Assembly (NCBI RefSeq): GCF_030657435.1
Contig: NZ_JAUTWS010000014.1
Location: forward strand, 1 to 64,000
Length of the DNA stretch: 64,000 nucleotides
Reading direction: 5' to 3'
Source: Paracraurococcus lichenis
GTDB taxonomy: Bacteria > Pseudomonadota > Alphaproteobacteria > Acetobacterales > Acetobacteraceae
The notes under the pieces are model-generated. The model was not told where the DNA came from. It searched no databases and saw only the letters and a program-made list of their open reading frames with translations. The position numbers and the translations under genes are program-made. This document shows positions 11,307 to 19,278 of the stretch, in pieces. Position 1 is the first letter of the stretch, and each line of letters opens with the position of its first letter.

Positions 11307-12050
11307 ATGCAGGACTTCAAGGGCAAGCGGGTCGTGGTCTGCGGCGGCAGCCGAGGCATCGGGCGCTCCACGGCGCTCGGCTTCGCCAAGGCCGGCGCCG
11401 CGGTCTCGATCTGCGCCCGCAGCCCGGGGCCGCTGGAGGCGACGCGGGCGGAGATCGCGGCCCTCGGCGTGACCGCGCATGCCGCCGGCTGCGACCTCGG
11501 CGACCGGGAGGCCGTCACCGCCTATGTCGCCGCGGCCGGCAAGGCGCTGGGCGGCATCGACGTGCTGGTCAACAACGCCTCCGGCTTCGGCAGCCAGGAC
11601 ACGGAGGAGCACTGGGCGCAGGGGCTCTCGGTGGACGTGATGGCGACGGTGCGGGCGACGCATGCCGCCCTGCCCTTCCTCGAGGCGGCGAAGGGCTGCA
11701 TCGTCAACGTCTCCTCCATCTCCGGCTACCGGCCGAGCACGCGCACGCCGGCCTATGCCGCGGTCAAGGCGCTGCTGATCAACTACACCCAGAGCCAGGC
11801 GGCGATGTATGCGCCGAAAGGCATCCGGGCGAATGCCGTGGCGCCGGGCAGCATCGAATTCCCCGGCGGGTCCTGGGAGGCGCGCAAGAGCAGCGACCCC
11901 AAGCTCTACAACGCCATCCTCGCCGGCATCCCCTTCGGCCGGCTCGGCACGCCGGAGGAGGTGGCCGAGGTGGTGATGTTCCTCGCCTCCCCGGCCGCGC
12001 GCTGGGTGACGGGGCAGACCATCATCGTCGATGGCGGGCAGATGCTGTAG
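11307..12050 (+). CDS. short-chain dehydrogenase/reductase
   Basis: A 247-residue classical SDR. The Rossmann glycine motif GGSRGIGRS is at the N terminus; NNASG follows, then the catalytic Ser in NVSSISGY and YAAVK as the Tyr-x-x-x-Lys pair. The C-terminal end VTGQTIIVDGGQML is typical. It acts as an NAD(P)-dependent oxidoreductase on an unknown alcohol or ketone. The ATG at 11307 follows GGAGGGG; an upstream in-frame codon at 11283 has no ribosome-binding site. It is convergent with the patatin gene. Confidence 0.93.
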   Translation: MQDFKGKRVVVCGGSRGIGRSTALGFAKAGAAVSICARSPGPLEATRAEIAALGVTAHAAGCDLGDREAVTAYVAAAGKALGGIDVLVNNASGFGSQDTEEHWAQGLSVDVMATVRATHAALPFLEAAKGCIVNVSSISGYRPSTRTPAYAAVKALLINYTQSQAAMYAPKGIRANAVAPGSIEFPGGSWEARKSSDPKLYNAILAGIPFGRLGTPEEVAEVVMFLASPAARWVTGQTIIVDGGQML

Positions 12051-12078
12051 CGCCGCCCGGCACAGCGCCACGCCGGGG

Positions 12079-14436
12079 TCAGCCGCCGGCGGCGGCCCAT
12101 TCCTGGCCGAGCCGCCGGAGTTCCGCCGGGTTGCGGGCCGTCGGGAAGCCGTCGAAATCGGGCTGGGTGATCCGCGCGCGCACCCCGGGCGTCAGCACCC
12201 AGGAGAGCGGCGCCTCGATGCCCTCCGCGTCGGGGCCCATGGCGAAGGCGTGGAAGTGGCGGAACACCCGCCCGCCGCCGGCGGTGGCCTCGCCCTCGGG
12301 CGTGCCGCAGTAGCGGCGCTGCAGCGCGGTCGCGCCGGCGATGGTGCTCTGCCCCTGCACCGAGACCAGGGTACCGATGGGCGAGAGCAGGAAGTCGAGC
12401 GGGCTTGCCGCATGGAAGCCGGTGCCGTCCGGCGCGGGCGTGGCGCCGCAGCGCGGGATGCTCGCGGGGTCGAGGCGCGGGTTGCTGACGACCTGCACGA
12501 CGAAGACATGCAGCGGCCGCTCCTTCGGCAGTCGTCCCGCCGCGACCAGTTCGCCATAGGCGGCGACCAGCGCCTCCGCCGCGCCGCGGGCGGCGACCGC
12601 GCTGGCATTGTCGGCATAGCCGCCGTCCACGATCTGCCCGCAATCCGGGCGGCGCGGCGTCGCGGTGGCGTCCTTCGGCCGGGCCGGCGGGCAGGCCGGC
12701 CTCGGCACTGCCTGCCGCGGCCGCAGCAGCCCGGGCGAGGTGACATAGGGAAAGCGGGCGCTGTTGCCGGCGGCGGTCGAGAAGGCGACATCGGCGCGCA
12801 GCACCCCGAGCAGGTCGATCGCCTCCGCCGCCAGGCTGCCGAGTTCGACGGGCGCGGTCAGGGCGGGCTGGCCGGTCTCGACATGCGTGCCGGTGGTCAG
12901 CAGCAGCGGCAGGCGCGGCGTCCCGTCCTTGTCGAAGGTGCCCGCCGCCAGGTGTCCCGCCATGGGCGAGACTCCGCCGAAGGCGAAGGCTGCCTCCCAG
13001 GCATGCTCCAGCCGCACCGTCCGGTCCTCGGGCCAGAGGCCGAGCCAGCCCGCCAGCGCCGAGACGGGACCGAAGACCCGCCAGACCCCGTCGCCCAGCA
13101 GCAGGCCGGCGAGCGCGGGGGCGAGGAAGTCGGACGACAGCCCCTCCCGCAGCCGCTTGAGGCGTTCGGCCGCGGGGCGCGCGCCGCTCGCCGGGGCGCA
13201 GTGCTCCCCGGCCTTCTCGAGCGAAGCCACGTAGGCCGCGGCGCCAAGCGCGCCGCCCGAGGTGCCGGCGAGGGCGAAGAGGTGCCGCCGCGGCTCGATG
13301 TCCGGCCCCTGCAGTTCGATACCCGGCTCCCGCGGCTCCCGCGGCTCGAGCGCGGTGAGCGTCGCCGCGGTCCAGAGCGCGGCGCGGCTGGCGCCGCCGG
13401 CATTGGCGACCACCATGGCGCGGATCGGCCCCTCGCCGCCCGCGCAGGACAGCAACCAGCGCGCGGCCGCCTTCTCGAGTGTCGGGCGCGGCGGCAGCTC
13501 CGCCTCGGTGCGGACCAGCGTGTTCACCGTGGCGCCGGCGGCGCCGATGACTAGGAGCGCGAGGAAGAACAGCGCCGGCCAGTGCAGCCCGACGCCGAGC
13601 AGGCCGATGCTGGGCGCGAGCAGCGTCAGCAGGGCGGCGAGGCCGAAGAGGGCGGTGGGGGCTGCGCCGACCGCCTGCGCCCAGGCGCTCGGCCAGGCCC
13701 AGCCGGCCTGCACCGAGACGATGCCGAGGAGGAAGGCGAGCAGCAGCGGGACCAGCAGGCGCCAGCGGAAGGGCAGGCAGGCGAGCGCGGTGGCGAGCCA
13801 GGGATGCAGCCCGGCGGGCCGCGGCGGCGGCGGGTCCGGCAGGTCCTCGTCGGCCAGCAGCAGGCGCAGCCGCCCGGTGCCCTCGGCCAGGGTACCGCGC
13901 CGCCGCCGGATCAGCCGGCGCCGGCCCCAGGCCAGGGCGACCAGCGCGAACCCGACCGCGCCGATGCCGAGGAGGAGGACCCAGCGCAGGCCACGCTGCC
14001 CCTCGCCGAAGAGGGGCCAGGCGGCGACGAGGCAGACGGCGGCGGCGGCGACCGGCAGCAGCGCCGCGGCGCGCGGCACGGCGGCGAACCAGAAGCCGTG
14101 GCGCAGCCGGAGCATCTCCGGCTCCCGCGCCTGCCAGGCGAGGTTGAGCGACCAGCGGGTCCAGAACCAGCTGCCCGTGCCGGTGAGCAGCAGGGCGAGG
14201 AGGAACCAGGCGGCCCCCCAGAGATTGCCGGTGCCGGCCAGCAGGAAGCGCGTCTGCTCCGGCAGGGCGAGGGCCAGCGCGGCGGCGAGGCCGAGGGCGA
14301 GCGGCGTGCGCGCCAGCCAGAGGATGCGGCGCAGGTCGGGCGCCGCGGCCAGCCAGGCGACCAGGCCCAGCGAGGCGAGGAGGGCGATCAGCGCCGACCA
14401 GTCCCGGAAGACTCCGGCGACGTTCCACCCGGCCAT
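12079..14436 (-). CDS. membrane-anchored patatin-like phospholipase
   Basis: A 785-residue protein in two halves. Residues about 10-320 hold roughly seven hydrophobic segments with short Arg-rich loops. The second half is a patatin-type acyl hydrolase: oxyanion stretch VVANAGGASRAALW, nucleophile elbow ALAGTSGGALGAAAY (G-x-S-G-G) and catalytic Asp in IVDGGYADNAS. It should cleave acyl chains from lipids at the membrane, with the catalytic half on the side set by an odd helix count that cannot be fixed here. AAGGGG precedes the ATG at 14436; a GTG at 14442 is the alternative start. It is monocistronic. The fusion of a large polytopic domain to a patatin is less common than soluble patatins. 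Confidence 0.85.
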   Translation of the reverse strand: MAGWNVAGVFRDWSALIALLASLGLVAWLAAAPDLRRILWLARTPLALGLAAALALALPEQTRFLLAGTGNLWGAAWFLLALLLTGTGSWFWTRWSLNLAWQAREPEMLRLRHGFWFAAVPRAAALLPVAAAAVCLVAAWPLFGEGQRGLRWVLLLGIGAVGFALVALAWGRRRLIRRRRGTLAEGTGRLRLLLADEDLPDPPPPRPAGLHPWLATALACLPFRWRLLVPLLLAFLLGIVSVQAGWAWPSAWAQAVGAAPTALFGLAALLTLLAPSIGLLGVGLHWPALFFLALLVIGAAGATVNTLVRTEAELPPRPTLEKAAARWLLSCAGGEGPIRAMVVANAGGASRAALWTAATLTALEPREPREPGIELQGPDIEPRRHLFALAGTSGGALGAAAYVASLEKAGEHCAPASGARPAAERLKRLREGLSSDFLAPALAGLLLGDGVWRVFGPVSALAGWLGLWPEDRTVRLEHAWEAAFAFGGVSPMAGHLAAGTFDKDGTPRLPLLLTTGTHVETGQPALTAPVELGSLAAEAIDLLGVLRADVAFSTAAGNSARFPYVTSPGLLRPRQAVPRPACPPARPKDATATPRRPDCGQIVDGGYADNASAVAARGAAEALVAAYGELVAAGRLPKERPLHVFVVQVVSNPRLDPASIPRCGATPAPDGTGFHAASPLDFLLSPIGTLVSVQGQSTIAGATALQRRYCGTPEGEATAGGGRVFRHFHAFAMGPDAEGIEAPLSWVLTPGVRARITQPDFDGFPTARNPAELRRLGQEWAAAGG

Positions 14437-14515
14437 GCCCACCCCCCTTCGGCTGCGCCCGTCGGGGCAGCATGGCCGAGACCGGCGCGGGCGGACAATA
14501 CGCCCCCTGCGGCGC

Positions 14516-14812
14516 TCAGGTTGGCGCGATGCCCTCGATCAGGGCGACGTCGCCATCGCTCGCAGCCTGGCGGAGGGCGATCAGCGGGGCGTAGTCCTCG
14601 CCGTGGTAGAAGGCCTTCAGCGCCGCCATGTCCGGGAATTCCAGGATGACGACGCGCTCGAGCCCGGGCGTGCCCTCGACCGGCGTGACGGCGCCGCCGC
14701 GGACGAGGTAGCGGCCGCCGAAGCGGGCGATCATCGGCGCGACCCGGTCGCGGTACTCCGCGAACTTCCCGGGATCCTTCACCCGGATATTGGCGACGAG
14801 ATAGGCGGGCAT
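14516..14812 (-). CDS. DUF1330 protein, copy A
   Basis: A 98-residue dimeric alpha/beta-barrel (ferredoxin-like) protein of the DUF1330 family. MPAYLVANIRVKDPGKFAEY, GGRYLVRGG and the EFPDMAALKAFYHGEDY segment are diagnostic. The ATG at 14812 matches the family start; an upstream extension to 14941 is out of family. It is a paralogue of the next gene upstream (14960-15253) with many shared positions, so this is a tandem duplication. The function is unknown, and no catalytic residues are assigned for the family. Confidence 0.9.
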   Translation of the reverse strand: MPAYLVANIRVKDPGKFAEYRDRVAPMIARFGGRYLVRGGAVTPVEGTPGLERVVILEFPDMAALKAFYHGEDYAPLIALRQAASDGDVALIEGIAPT

Positions 14813-14919
14813 GGTCCTGTCCTCCCCTGCCATACCGGCCAGCAAACATACTGACCGGCATGCCTCGTTGTTTGGCGCGCAGCCGCCACACTGTCGGCGC
14901 ACTGCGCCGACCTGCGCGC

Positions 14920-14961
14920 GACACCGGCCTGCAGACGTCACGACGTCTGCAGGCCGGTGTC
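14920..14961. terminator. perfect 19-bp inverted repeat between the DUF1330 copies
   Basis: Arms at 14920-14938 and 14943-14961 are exact reverse complements around the loop CACG (arm starts GACACCGGCC). The right arm covers part of the stop codon of the upstream DUF1330 gene. There is no T-run, so it may act as a processing or attenuating hairpin that sets different levels for the two copies, rather than a full terminator. Confidence 0.55.
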
Positions 14962-15253
14962 AGGCGGCCGGCGCGCCCTCGGCCAGGATGATCCGCGACA
15001 CCGCGCTGGCCTGGCGCAGGTCGCGCAGCGGCGCGTAGTCCGGGCTGTCCCAGAAGGCGCGCAGCGCCGGCATGTCGGCGAATTCGACGACGGCCACGAC
15101 CTCGACCGGGTCGCCCTCCACCGCCTGGGCGGGGCCGCCGCGGACGAGGTAGCGGCCGCCGAAGCGGGCGATCATCGGCCCGACCCGGCGGATGTATTCG
15201 CCGAATCCCGCGGGATCGGTGACCCTCACGGTGGCAAGGAGATAGGCGGTCAT
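14960..15253 (-). CDS. DUF1330 protein, copy B
   Basis: A 97-residue DUF1330 protein (MTAYLLATVRVTDPAGFGEY, GGRYLVRGG, EFADMPALRAFWDSPDY). It is the upstream member of a tandem pair on the minus strand, 147 nt before copy A, with a 19-bp perfect inverted repeat at its 3' end. Small alpha/beta-barrel dimers of this kind resemble antibiotic monooxygenase folds, but no activity is established. A GC-rich palindromic element (15275-15336) separates it from the old yellow enzyme gene. Confidence 0.9.
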   Translation of the reverse strand: MTAYLLATVRVTDPAGFGEYIRRVGPMIARFGGRYLVRGGPAQAVEGDPVEVVAVVEFADMPALRAFWDSPDYAPLRDLRQASAVSRIILAEGAPAA

Positions 15254-15274
15254 GACATGCCTCCCTCAAATCCA

Positions 15275-15336
15275 GGCCGGGGTCCGGGGGTCGCTCGACC
15301 CCCCGGCGGGGGAGTTTGAGGGGCAGAGCCCCTCAA
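15275..15336. repeat. GC-rich palindromic intergenic element
   Basis: Two adjacent hairpins: CCGGGGG with CCCCCGG (in GTCCGGGGGTC and GACCCCCCGG), and GAGGGGC with GCCCCTC. It fills the gap between the OYE and DUF1330 genes. It resembles the other GC-rich palindromic repeats in style but does not share their sequence, and I see no second copy in this window. Confidence 0.5.
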
Positions 15337-15339
15337 TGG

Positions 15340-16458
15340 CTACAGCGCAGGCATGGCCTCGGCGATGGCATCATCCTTCGTCATCTGGCCGAGCGTCATC
15401 CAGCCCCGCTCGTATTGCGGCGGCACGGGCAGCGCCTCGGTCCGGCCGAGCTTCGCCGCGGCGTGCAGCGGCCAGTAGGGGTCGCGCAGCAGGGCGCGGG
15501 CCAGCAGGATCAGGTCGGCCTTGCCCTCGGCCAGGATCGCCTGGGCCTGCTCGGGCTCGGTGATCATGCCCACCGCCGCCACCGGCAGGCCGGCGCCGGT
15601 CCGCACCGCCTCCGCCCCTGGCACCTGGTAGCCCGGCCCCACGGGGATCTTCTGCTGCGGATGCAGGCCGCCGGAGGAGACGTCCACCATGTCCACCCCG
15701 AGCGCCTTCAGCCGGCGGGAGAGCTCGACCGTCTCCTCCGTCGTCCAGCCGCCCTCCACCCAGTCGGTGTGGGAGACGCGGACGCAGAGCGGGACGTCAT
15801 CGGGGATGACGGCGCGGACGGCGCGCGTCATCTCCAGCACGAAGCGGGCGCGGCCGTCGAAATCGCCGCCCCAGGCATCGTTGCGGCGGTTGGAGAGCGG
15901 CGAGAGGAACTGGTGGCCGAGATAGCCATGCGCCGCGTGCAGCTCGATGAAGCGGTAGCCCGCCTGGATGCTGCGCTTCGCCGCGGTGGCGAAGGCGGCG
16001 ATGGTGGCCAGGATCTCCGGCTCGGTCATCGCCCGCGGCGTCGCATAGGTGTCGAAGGCCTCGGCGGAGGGGGCCAGCGGCTCCCAGCCCGTCTCCGCCG
16101 GCGCGGGGCCGTGGACCCAGGGCGCGTTGCGGCTGGCCTTGCGCCCGGCATGGGCGAGCTGGATGCCCGGCACGGCGCCGAGCGCGGCGATGCCCGCGGC
16201 GAGGCGCGTATGGCCCGGCAGATGCTGCTCGCCCCAGATCCCGAGGTCGTCGGGCGAGATGCGGCCTTCCGGCGTCACCGCGGCCGCCTCGGTCATCACC
16301 AGGCCGGCGCCGCCGACGGCGCGGGAGAGCAGGTGCTGCAGGTGCCATTCGGTCGGCCGGCCGTCGCCGCCGCAGCAATACATGCACATGGGCGAGACGC
16401 CGATGCGGTTCTTCAGCGTCACGCCGCGCAGGGTCAGCGGCTCGAACAGGTCGGTCAT
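15340..16458 (-). CDS. old yellow enzyme, YqjM-like NADH:flavin oxidoreductase
   Basis: A 372-residue FMN-binding TIM barrel that reduces activated C=C bonds. Thermophilic-like/YqjM hallmarks are present: the flavin-tuning Cys in VSPMCMYCC, QLAHAGRKAS, the substrate-binding His pair in ELHAAHGYLGHQFLSPLSN, and the Arg/FMN region RVSHTDWVEGGW. The start MTDLFEPL overlaps the stop of the upstream lipoprotein gene by 4 nt (ATGA), so the two are translationally coupled. The physiological enone substrate is unknown. Confidence 0.94.
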   Translation of the reverse strand: MTDLFEPLTLRGVTLKNRIGVSPMCMYCCGGDGRPTEWHLQHLLSRAVGGAGLVMTEAAAVTPEGRISPDDLGIWGEQHLPGHTRLAAGIAALGAVPGIQLAHAGRKASRNAPWVHGPAPAETGWEPLAPSAEAFDTYATPRAMTEPEILATIAAFATAAKRSIQAGYRFIELHAAHGYLGHQFLSPLSNRRNDAWGGDFDGRARFVLEMTRAVRAVIPDDVPLCVRVSHTDWVEGGWTTEETVELSRRLKALGVDMVDVSSGGLHPQQKIPVGPGYQVPGAEAVRTGAGLPVAAVGMITEPEQAQAILAEGKADLILLARALLRDPYWPLHAAAKLGRTEALPVPPQYERGWMTLGQMTKDDAIAEAMPAL

Positions 16459-17252
16459 TCGGTCTCTCTCCAGGGGGGCAGGCGGCCCAGGCGGTTCTCG
16501 AAGACGGCGAAGAGGACAGGCGCGCCCGGCGGTTCGGGCAGAAGATAGCCCGCGGCATCGGCAGGGAAACGGGTGCGGGTGACCGCGTCCAGCACATTGC
16601 CGCCGATGGCCTCGACGAAGCCGGGGCCGGTCTCCACCACGATGTCGCAATGCATGGGGCGGAAGCGGCCGGCATCGGCCGCGCGCTCCCGCCAGTCCCG
16701 GATCGGGACGCGGCCGCGATCGGCGCAGAGCAGGTCGCCGGGCCGCGGCGGGACCTCGCGCGGGGAGCGCGGCAGGAAGGGCGCCGTCGCCGGGAAGAGC
16801 GCGGCGTCGCGGATCAGCGCGTCCACATAGGTGGAATGCGCGGCGGAGGGCGGGAATTCCCGCCGGTCGATGCCGGCGGCCTGCATGACCCAGGAGATGA
16901 AGGCGGCGGACCAGTAGGGGTCCTGCCAGAGCGCCTCGCCCTCCGGCCGGCCGGCGAGCGCCGCGGCATAGCGGCGGCGGTTCACGGCGATGGCGCCCTC
17001 GTCCTCCGGCACGGCGCGCCAATAGGCGAGGACGCGGGGGAAGTTGGCCGGGTCGCTCTCGGCCCGGCTCGGCGGCGGGCGCTCCCCGGCGGTGGTGGTC
17101 AGCCCGCCCCACTCCGCCCATTCCGCCTGCAGCAGGCGCAGCATGCGGGCGCGCGCGGCGGGCGGATAGGGGAGCGGCGGCTCAGGGGCCGGAGCGGGCG
17201 CGGCGCAGGCCGCGAGCAGGAGGAGCAGGAGGGCGGGGCCGGTGCGGCGCAT
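16455..17252 (-). CDS. DUF2272 lipoprotein
   Basis: A 265-residue lipoprotein precursor: MRRTGPALLLLLLAAC is a signal peptide with a lipobox ending at Cys16. The rest matches the DUF2272 layout: WSAAFISWVMQAAGI, FPPSAAHSTYVDA, PGDLLCADRG, and MHCDIVVETG carrying a His-x-Asp pair. The fold resembles NlpC/P60 or CHAP-type amidases, so a peptidoglycan hydrolase role is possible but unproven. The start at 17252 is chosen for the signal peptide; the codon at 17303 would hide it. It overlaps the OYE gene by 4 nt. Confidence 0.85.
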   Translation of the reverse strand: MRRTGPALLLLLLAACAAPAPAPEPPLPYPPAARARMLRLLQAEWAEWGGLTTTAGERPPPSRAESDPANFPRVLAYWRAVPEDEGAIAVNRRRYAAALAGRPEGEALWQDPYWSAAFISWVMQAAGIDRREFPPSAAHSTYVDALIRDAALFPATAPFLPRSPREVPPRPGDLLCADRGRVPIRDWRERAADAGRFRPMHCDIVVETGPGFVEAIGGNVLDAVTRTRFPADAAGYLLPEPPGAPVLFAVFENRLGRLPPWRETE

Positions 17253-17374
17253 CGCTTGCGGAATAGGGCAGCCGGCCGGGGAGGTGAATTGCCCTGCCGT
17301 CAAGGCGTTGGCGTCGCTGGCGGCAAAGCGGGAGCGTTACGGCACGATGACATGGAGTTCAGGATTCCTCCACA

Positions 17375-17390
17375 CTCACGACACCGTGAG
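17375..17390. promoter_or_regulatory. inverted repeat before small RNA copy 1
   Basis: CTCACG, spacer ACAC, CGTGAG. Its centre is about 25 bases before the conserved RNA block starting at 17408, with TATACA (17396-17401) in the -10 position. Equivalent TCAC...GTGA repeats precede copies 2 and 3, so one regulator or one sigma factor probably controls all three. Confidence 0.55.
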
Positions 17391-17407
17391 AATCGTATAC
17401 AGATCAC

Positions 17408-17514
17408 GTTCAGGCGATGCCTTGGACGTCTCCTCCCAGTGATTGTGCGCCGCGGCCTGGGGTCGGGTGCAGCATCACCACTCGGGCCGGTGGGCAACCA
17501 CCGGCCCTTTTTTT
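17408..17514 (+). ncRNA. small RNA of a tandem array, copy 1
   Basis: About 107 nt. It has the conserved 5' block GTTCAGGCGATGCCTTGGAC, an anti-Shine-Dalgarno-like CTCCTCCC (17430-17437), a central GC hairpin (CGCC-G-CGGCC closing on GGTCGGGTG through G-U pairs) and an intrinsic terminator: GGGCCGGTGG, loop GCAA, CCACCGGCCC, seven T (17484-17514). Relative to copies 2 and 3 the terminator stem changes on both sides (GGTGG/CCACC for GATGG/CCATC), so pairing is preserved. No reading frame is conserved between copies. Confidence 0.75.
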
Positions 17515-17611
17515 ATGCGCCGCCGACGTTCCGCCAGCGGCACGGCCGGTTCCGGTGTCCGATCCATTGCCGGCCTGCGTCATATGAATGCTTCTTCATG
17601 AAATTCTTCTT

Positions 17612-17631
17612 CTCACTCACGTGTGAGTGAG
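17612..17631. promoter_or_regulatory. inverted repeat before small RNA copy 2
   Basis: CTCACTCAC, centre GT, GTGAGTGAG: 9-bp arms centred about 24 bases before the conserved RNA block at 17645. Upstream of it, AATGCTTCTTCATGAAA is shared with the region before copy 3 (AATGCCTCTTCATGAAA), so the promoter region was duplicated together with the RNA. Confidence 0.55.
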
Positions 17632-17644
17632 GCACATTGTATGC

Positions 17645-17754
17645 GTTCAGGCGATGCCTTGGACGTCTCCTCCCAGTGATTGTACGCCGCGGCCTGGGGC
17701 CGGGCGATGCATCACCACTCAGGGCCGATGGGAAACCATCGGCCCTCTTTTTTT
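17645..17754 (+). ncRNA. small RNA of a tandem array, copy 2
   Basis: About 110 nt and nearly identical to copy 3. CTCCTCCC is at 17667-17674, the central hairpin is CGCC-G-CGGCC with GGCCGGGCG, and the terminator is AGGGCCGATGG, loop GAAA, CCATCGGCCCT, C, T-run (17721-17754). The GNRA tetraloop and 11-bp stem make this a strong terminator. It starts 237 bases after copy 1 and 208 before copy 3. The exposed CTCCTCCC suggests pairing with ribosome-binding sites of target mRNAs. Confidence 0.78.
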
Positions 17755-17824
17755 GCGCTGCGATCCGCGCCTTGTTGCAGATGCCGCGGCACTAAATGCC
17801 TCTTCATGAAAATGTGCTTTAAAG

Positions 17825-17838
17825 TCACGGATCCGTGA
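17825..17838. promoter_or_regulatory. inverted repeat before small RNA copy 3
   Basis: TCACGGATCCGTGA is a perfect 14-bp palindrome centred about 22 bases before the RNA block at 17853, with TATTAT (17843-17848) in the -10 position. Confidence 0.55.
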
Positions 17839-17852
17839 GCCATATTATGCGC

Positions 17853-17962
17853 GTTCAGGCGATGCCTTGGACGTCTCCTCCCAGTGATTGTGCGCCGCGG
17901 CCTGGGGCCGGGCGATGCATCACCACTCAGGGCCGATGGGAAACCATCGGCCCTCTTTTTTT
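17853..17962 (+). ncRNA. small RNA of a tandem array, copy 3
   Basis: About 110 nt with the same blocks as copy 2: CTCCTCCC at 17875-17882, the same central hairpin, and the same terminator (17929-17962) ending in seven T. Its end touches the stop codon of the convergent MFS gene. Multi-copy small RNAs with CCUCCUCCC-like loops are known in alphaproteobacteria (CcsR / cuckoo type). Whether this array is homologous to them needs a covariance-model search. Confidence 0.78.
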
Positions 17963-19278
17963 CAGCGCCGTCCCCGCACCAGGCTGAGCAGCCCCGCCAG
18001 CGTCGCGCAGCCGATGCCGGCCAGCAGCGCCAGCCGCGCGCCATCGGCCGCCCCCGCTGCCTGGAAGCAGAGGCCGACCATCGTCGTCCCGAGCGTGGTG
18101 CCGAGCAGCCGCGCCGTCGCCTGCATGCCCCCCGCGCCGCCGGCCCGCACCTTGGGCGCCGAGCCGATCATCGTCCGGTTGTTGGGGGTGGAGAAGCAGC
18201 CGAAGCCGGCGCCGCAGAGCATCATCATGGCACCCAGCAGCAGCCCGTTGCCGAGCAGCGGCAGGCTCGCCACCACCGAGAGGCCGGCGACCATCGACCC
18301 CATGCCGATGACGCAGAGCCAGGCGGTCGGGACGCGGTCGGAGAGGCGGCCGGCGAGCGGCGCACCGAAGGCCATCCCCAGCGGCCAGGGCGTCATGATC
18401 AGCCCCGTCCCGCCCTGGCTGATCCCCGCCCCCTGCAGCAGGAAGGGCAGGGAGACATGGCTGGTGTACCAGCCGGCGAAGGCGCAGACCGAGGCGGCGA
18501 CGGAGAAGGCGATGGCGCGGATCCGCAGCAGGTCCAGCGGCAGCAGCGGCGCCGGCTGGCGGAGCTGCCGGCGCACCAGCAGCACCCCGGCGCCGATCCC
18601 GCCCGCGATCAGCGCCGCCGCCGGCAGCGGCACGGCGAAGACCAGGTCGACGCCGAGGAAGAAGAGGCCGAAGGTCAGCACGTTCAGCACCGCGCTCGGC
18701 CAGTCGAAGGGCCGGCGGGTGCCGGGCTGCTCCGGCAGCGCCCAGCGCCCGACCAGGATCCCCGCCAGGCAGACCGGGACATGGATGGCGAAGAGCGCCT
18801 GCCAGGGTGCGACCGTCAGGATGGCGGCGGCGAGGCTGGGGGCGGAGGCGCCGGCGATCGCCACCACCGTCGCGTTGATCCCGATGGCGCGGCCGAGCAT
18901 CCGCAGGGGGTAGATGTGCCGGATCATGCCGGCGGTCAGGCTCATGACGGCCGAGGCGCCGAGGCCCTGCGCGACGCGGCAGGCGAGCAGCGCCTCGAAG
19001 CCGGGGGCGAGGGCGGAGCCGAGCGAGGCGAGGCCGAAGACCGCGAAGCCCGTCAGGAAGACCGGCCGGAAGCCGAGCTTCTCGCCGAGCGAGGCGAGCG
19101 GCAGCAGGGTGGTGACGACGGTCAACTGGTAGGCGTTCAGCAGCCAGGTCGCGGCCGCCGGCGAGATGCCGAGGGAGCGGGCGATGCCGGGCAGCGCCAC
19201 GTTCACCATGGCGCTGTCGAGGACCGTGATGGCGATGGAGACCGAGACCGCGACCACCGCCCAGAGGCGGCGCGGCAT
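17962..19278 (-). CDS. MFS transporter, drug-export (DHA2-like) type
   Basis: A 438-residue polytopic protein with about 12-14 hydrophobic helices. The N-terminal helix has ITVLDSAMVNVALP, the motif-D-like segment of EmrB/QacA exporters. LGEKLGFRPVFLTGF is motif A, RVAQGLGASAVMSL follows, and GRLSDRVPT is the second motif A. It would export small toxic compounds using the proton gradient. The ATG at 19278 (MPRRLWAVV) is chosen over a GTG at 19320 that has no ribosome-binding site. It lies downstream of the nitrile hydratase genes but is separated from them by 417 bases. Confidence 0.88.
   Translation of the reverse strand: MPRRLWAVVAVSVSIAITVLDSAMVNVALPGIARSLGISPAAATWLLNAYQLTVVTTLLPLASLGEKLGFRPVFLTGFAVFGLASLGSALAPGFEALLACRVAQGLGASAVMSLTAGMIRHIYPLRMLGRAIGINATVVAIAGASAPSLAAAILTVAPWQALFAIHVPVCLAGILVGRWALPEQPGTRRPFDWPSAVLNVLTFGLFFLGVDLVFAVPLPAAALIAGGIGAGVLLVRRQLRQPAPLLPLDLLRIRAIAFSVAASVCAFAGWYTSHVSLPFLLQGAGISQGGTGLIMTPWPLGMAFGAPLAGRLSDRVPTAWLCVIGMGSMVAGLSVVASLPLLGNGLLLGAMMMLCGAGFGCFSTPNNRTMIGSAPKVRAGGAGGMQATARLLGTTLGTTMVGLCFQAAGAADGARLALLAGIGCATLAGLLSLVRGRR

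Noticed and set aside
17408..17962. Three repeats as a CRISPR array
   Set aside because: Repeats are over 100 bases and spaced about 210-240 bases with similar upstream regions and terminators. There are no short unique spacers and no cas genes.
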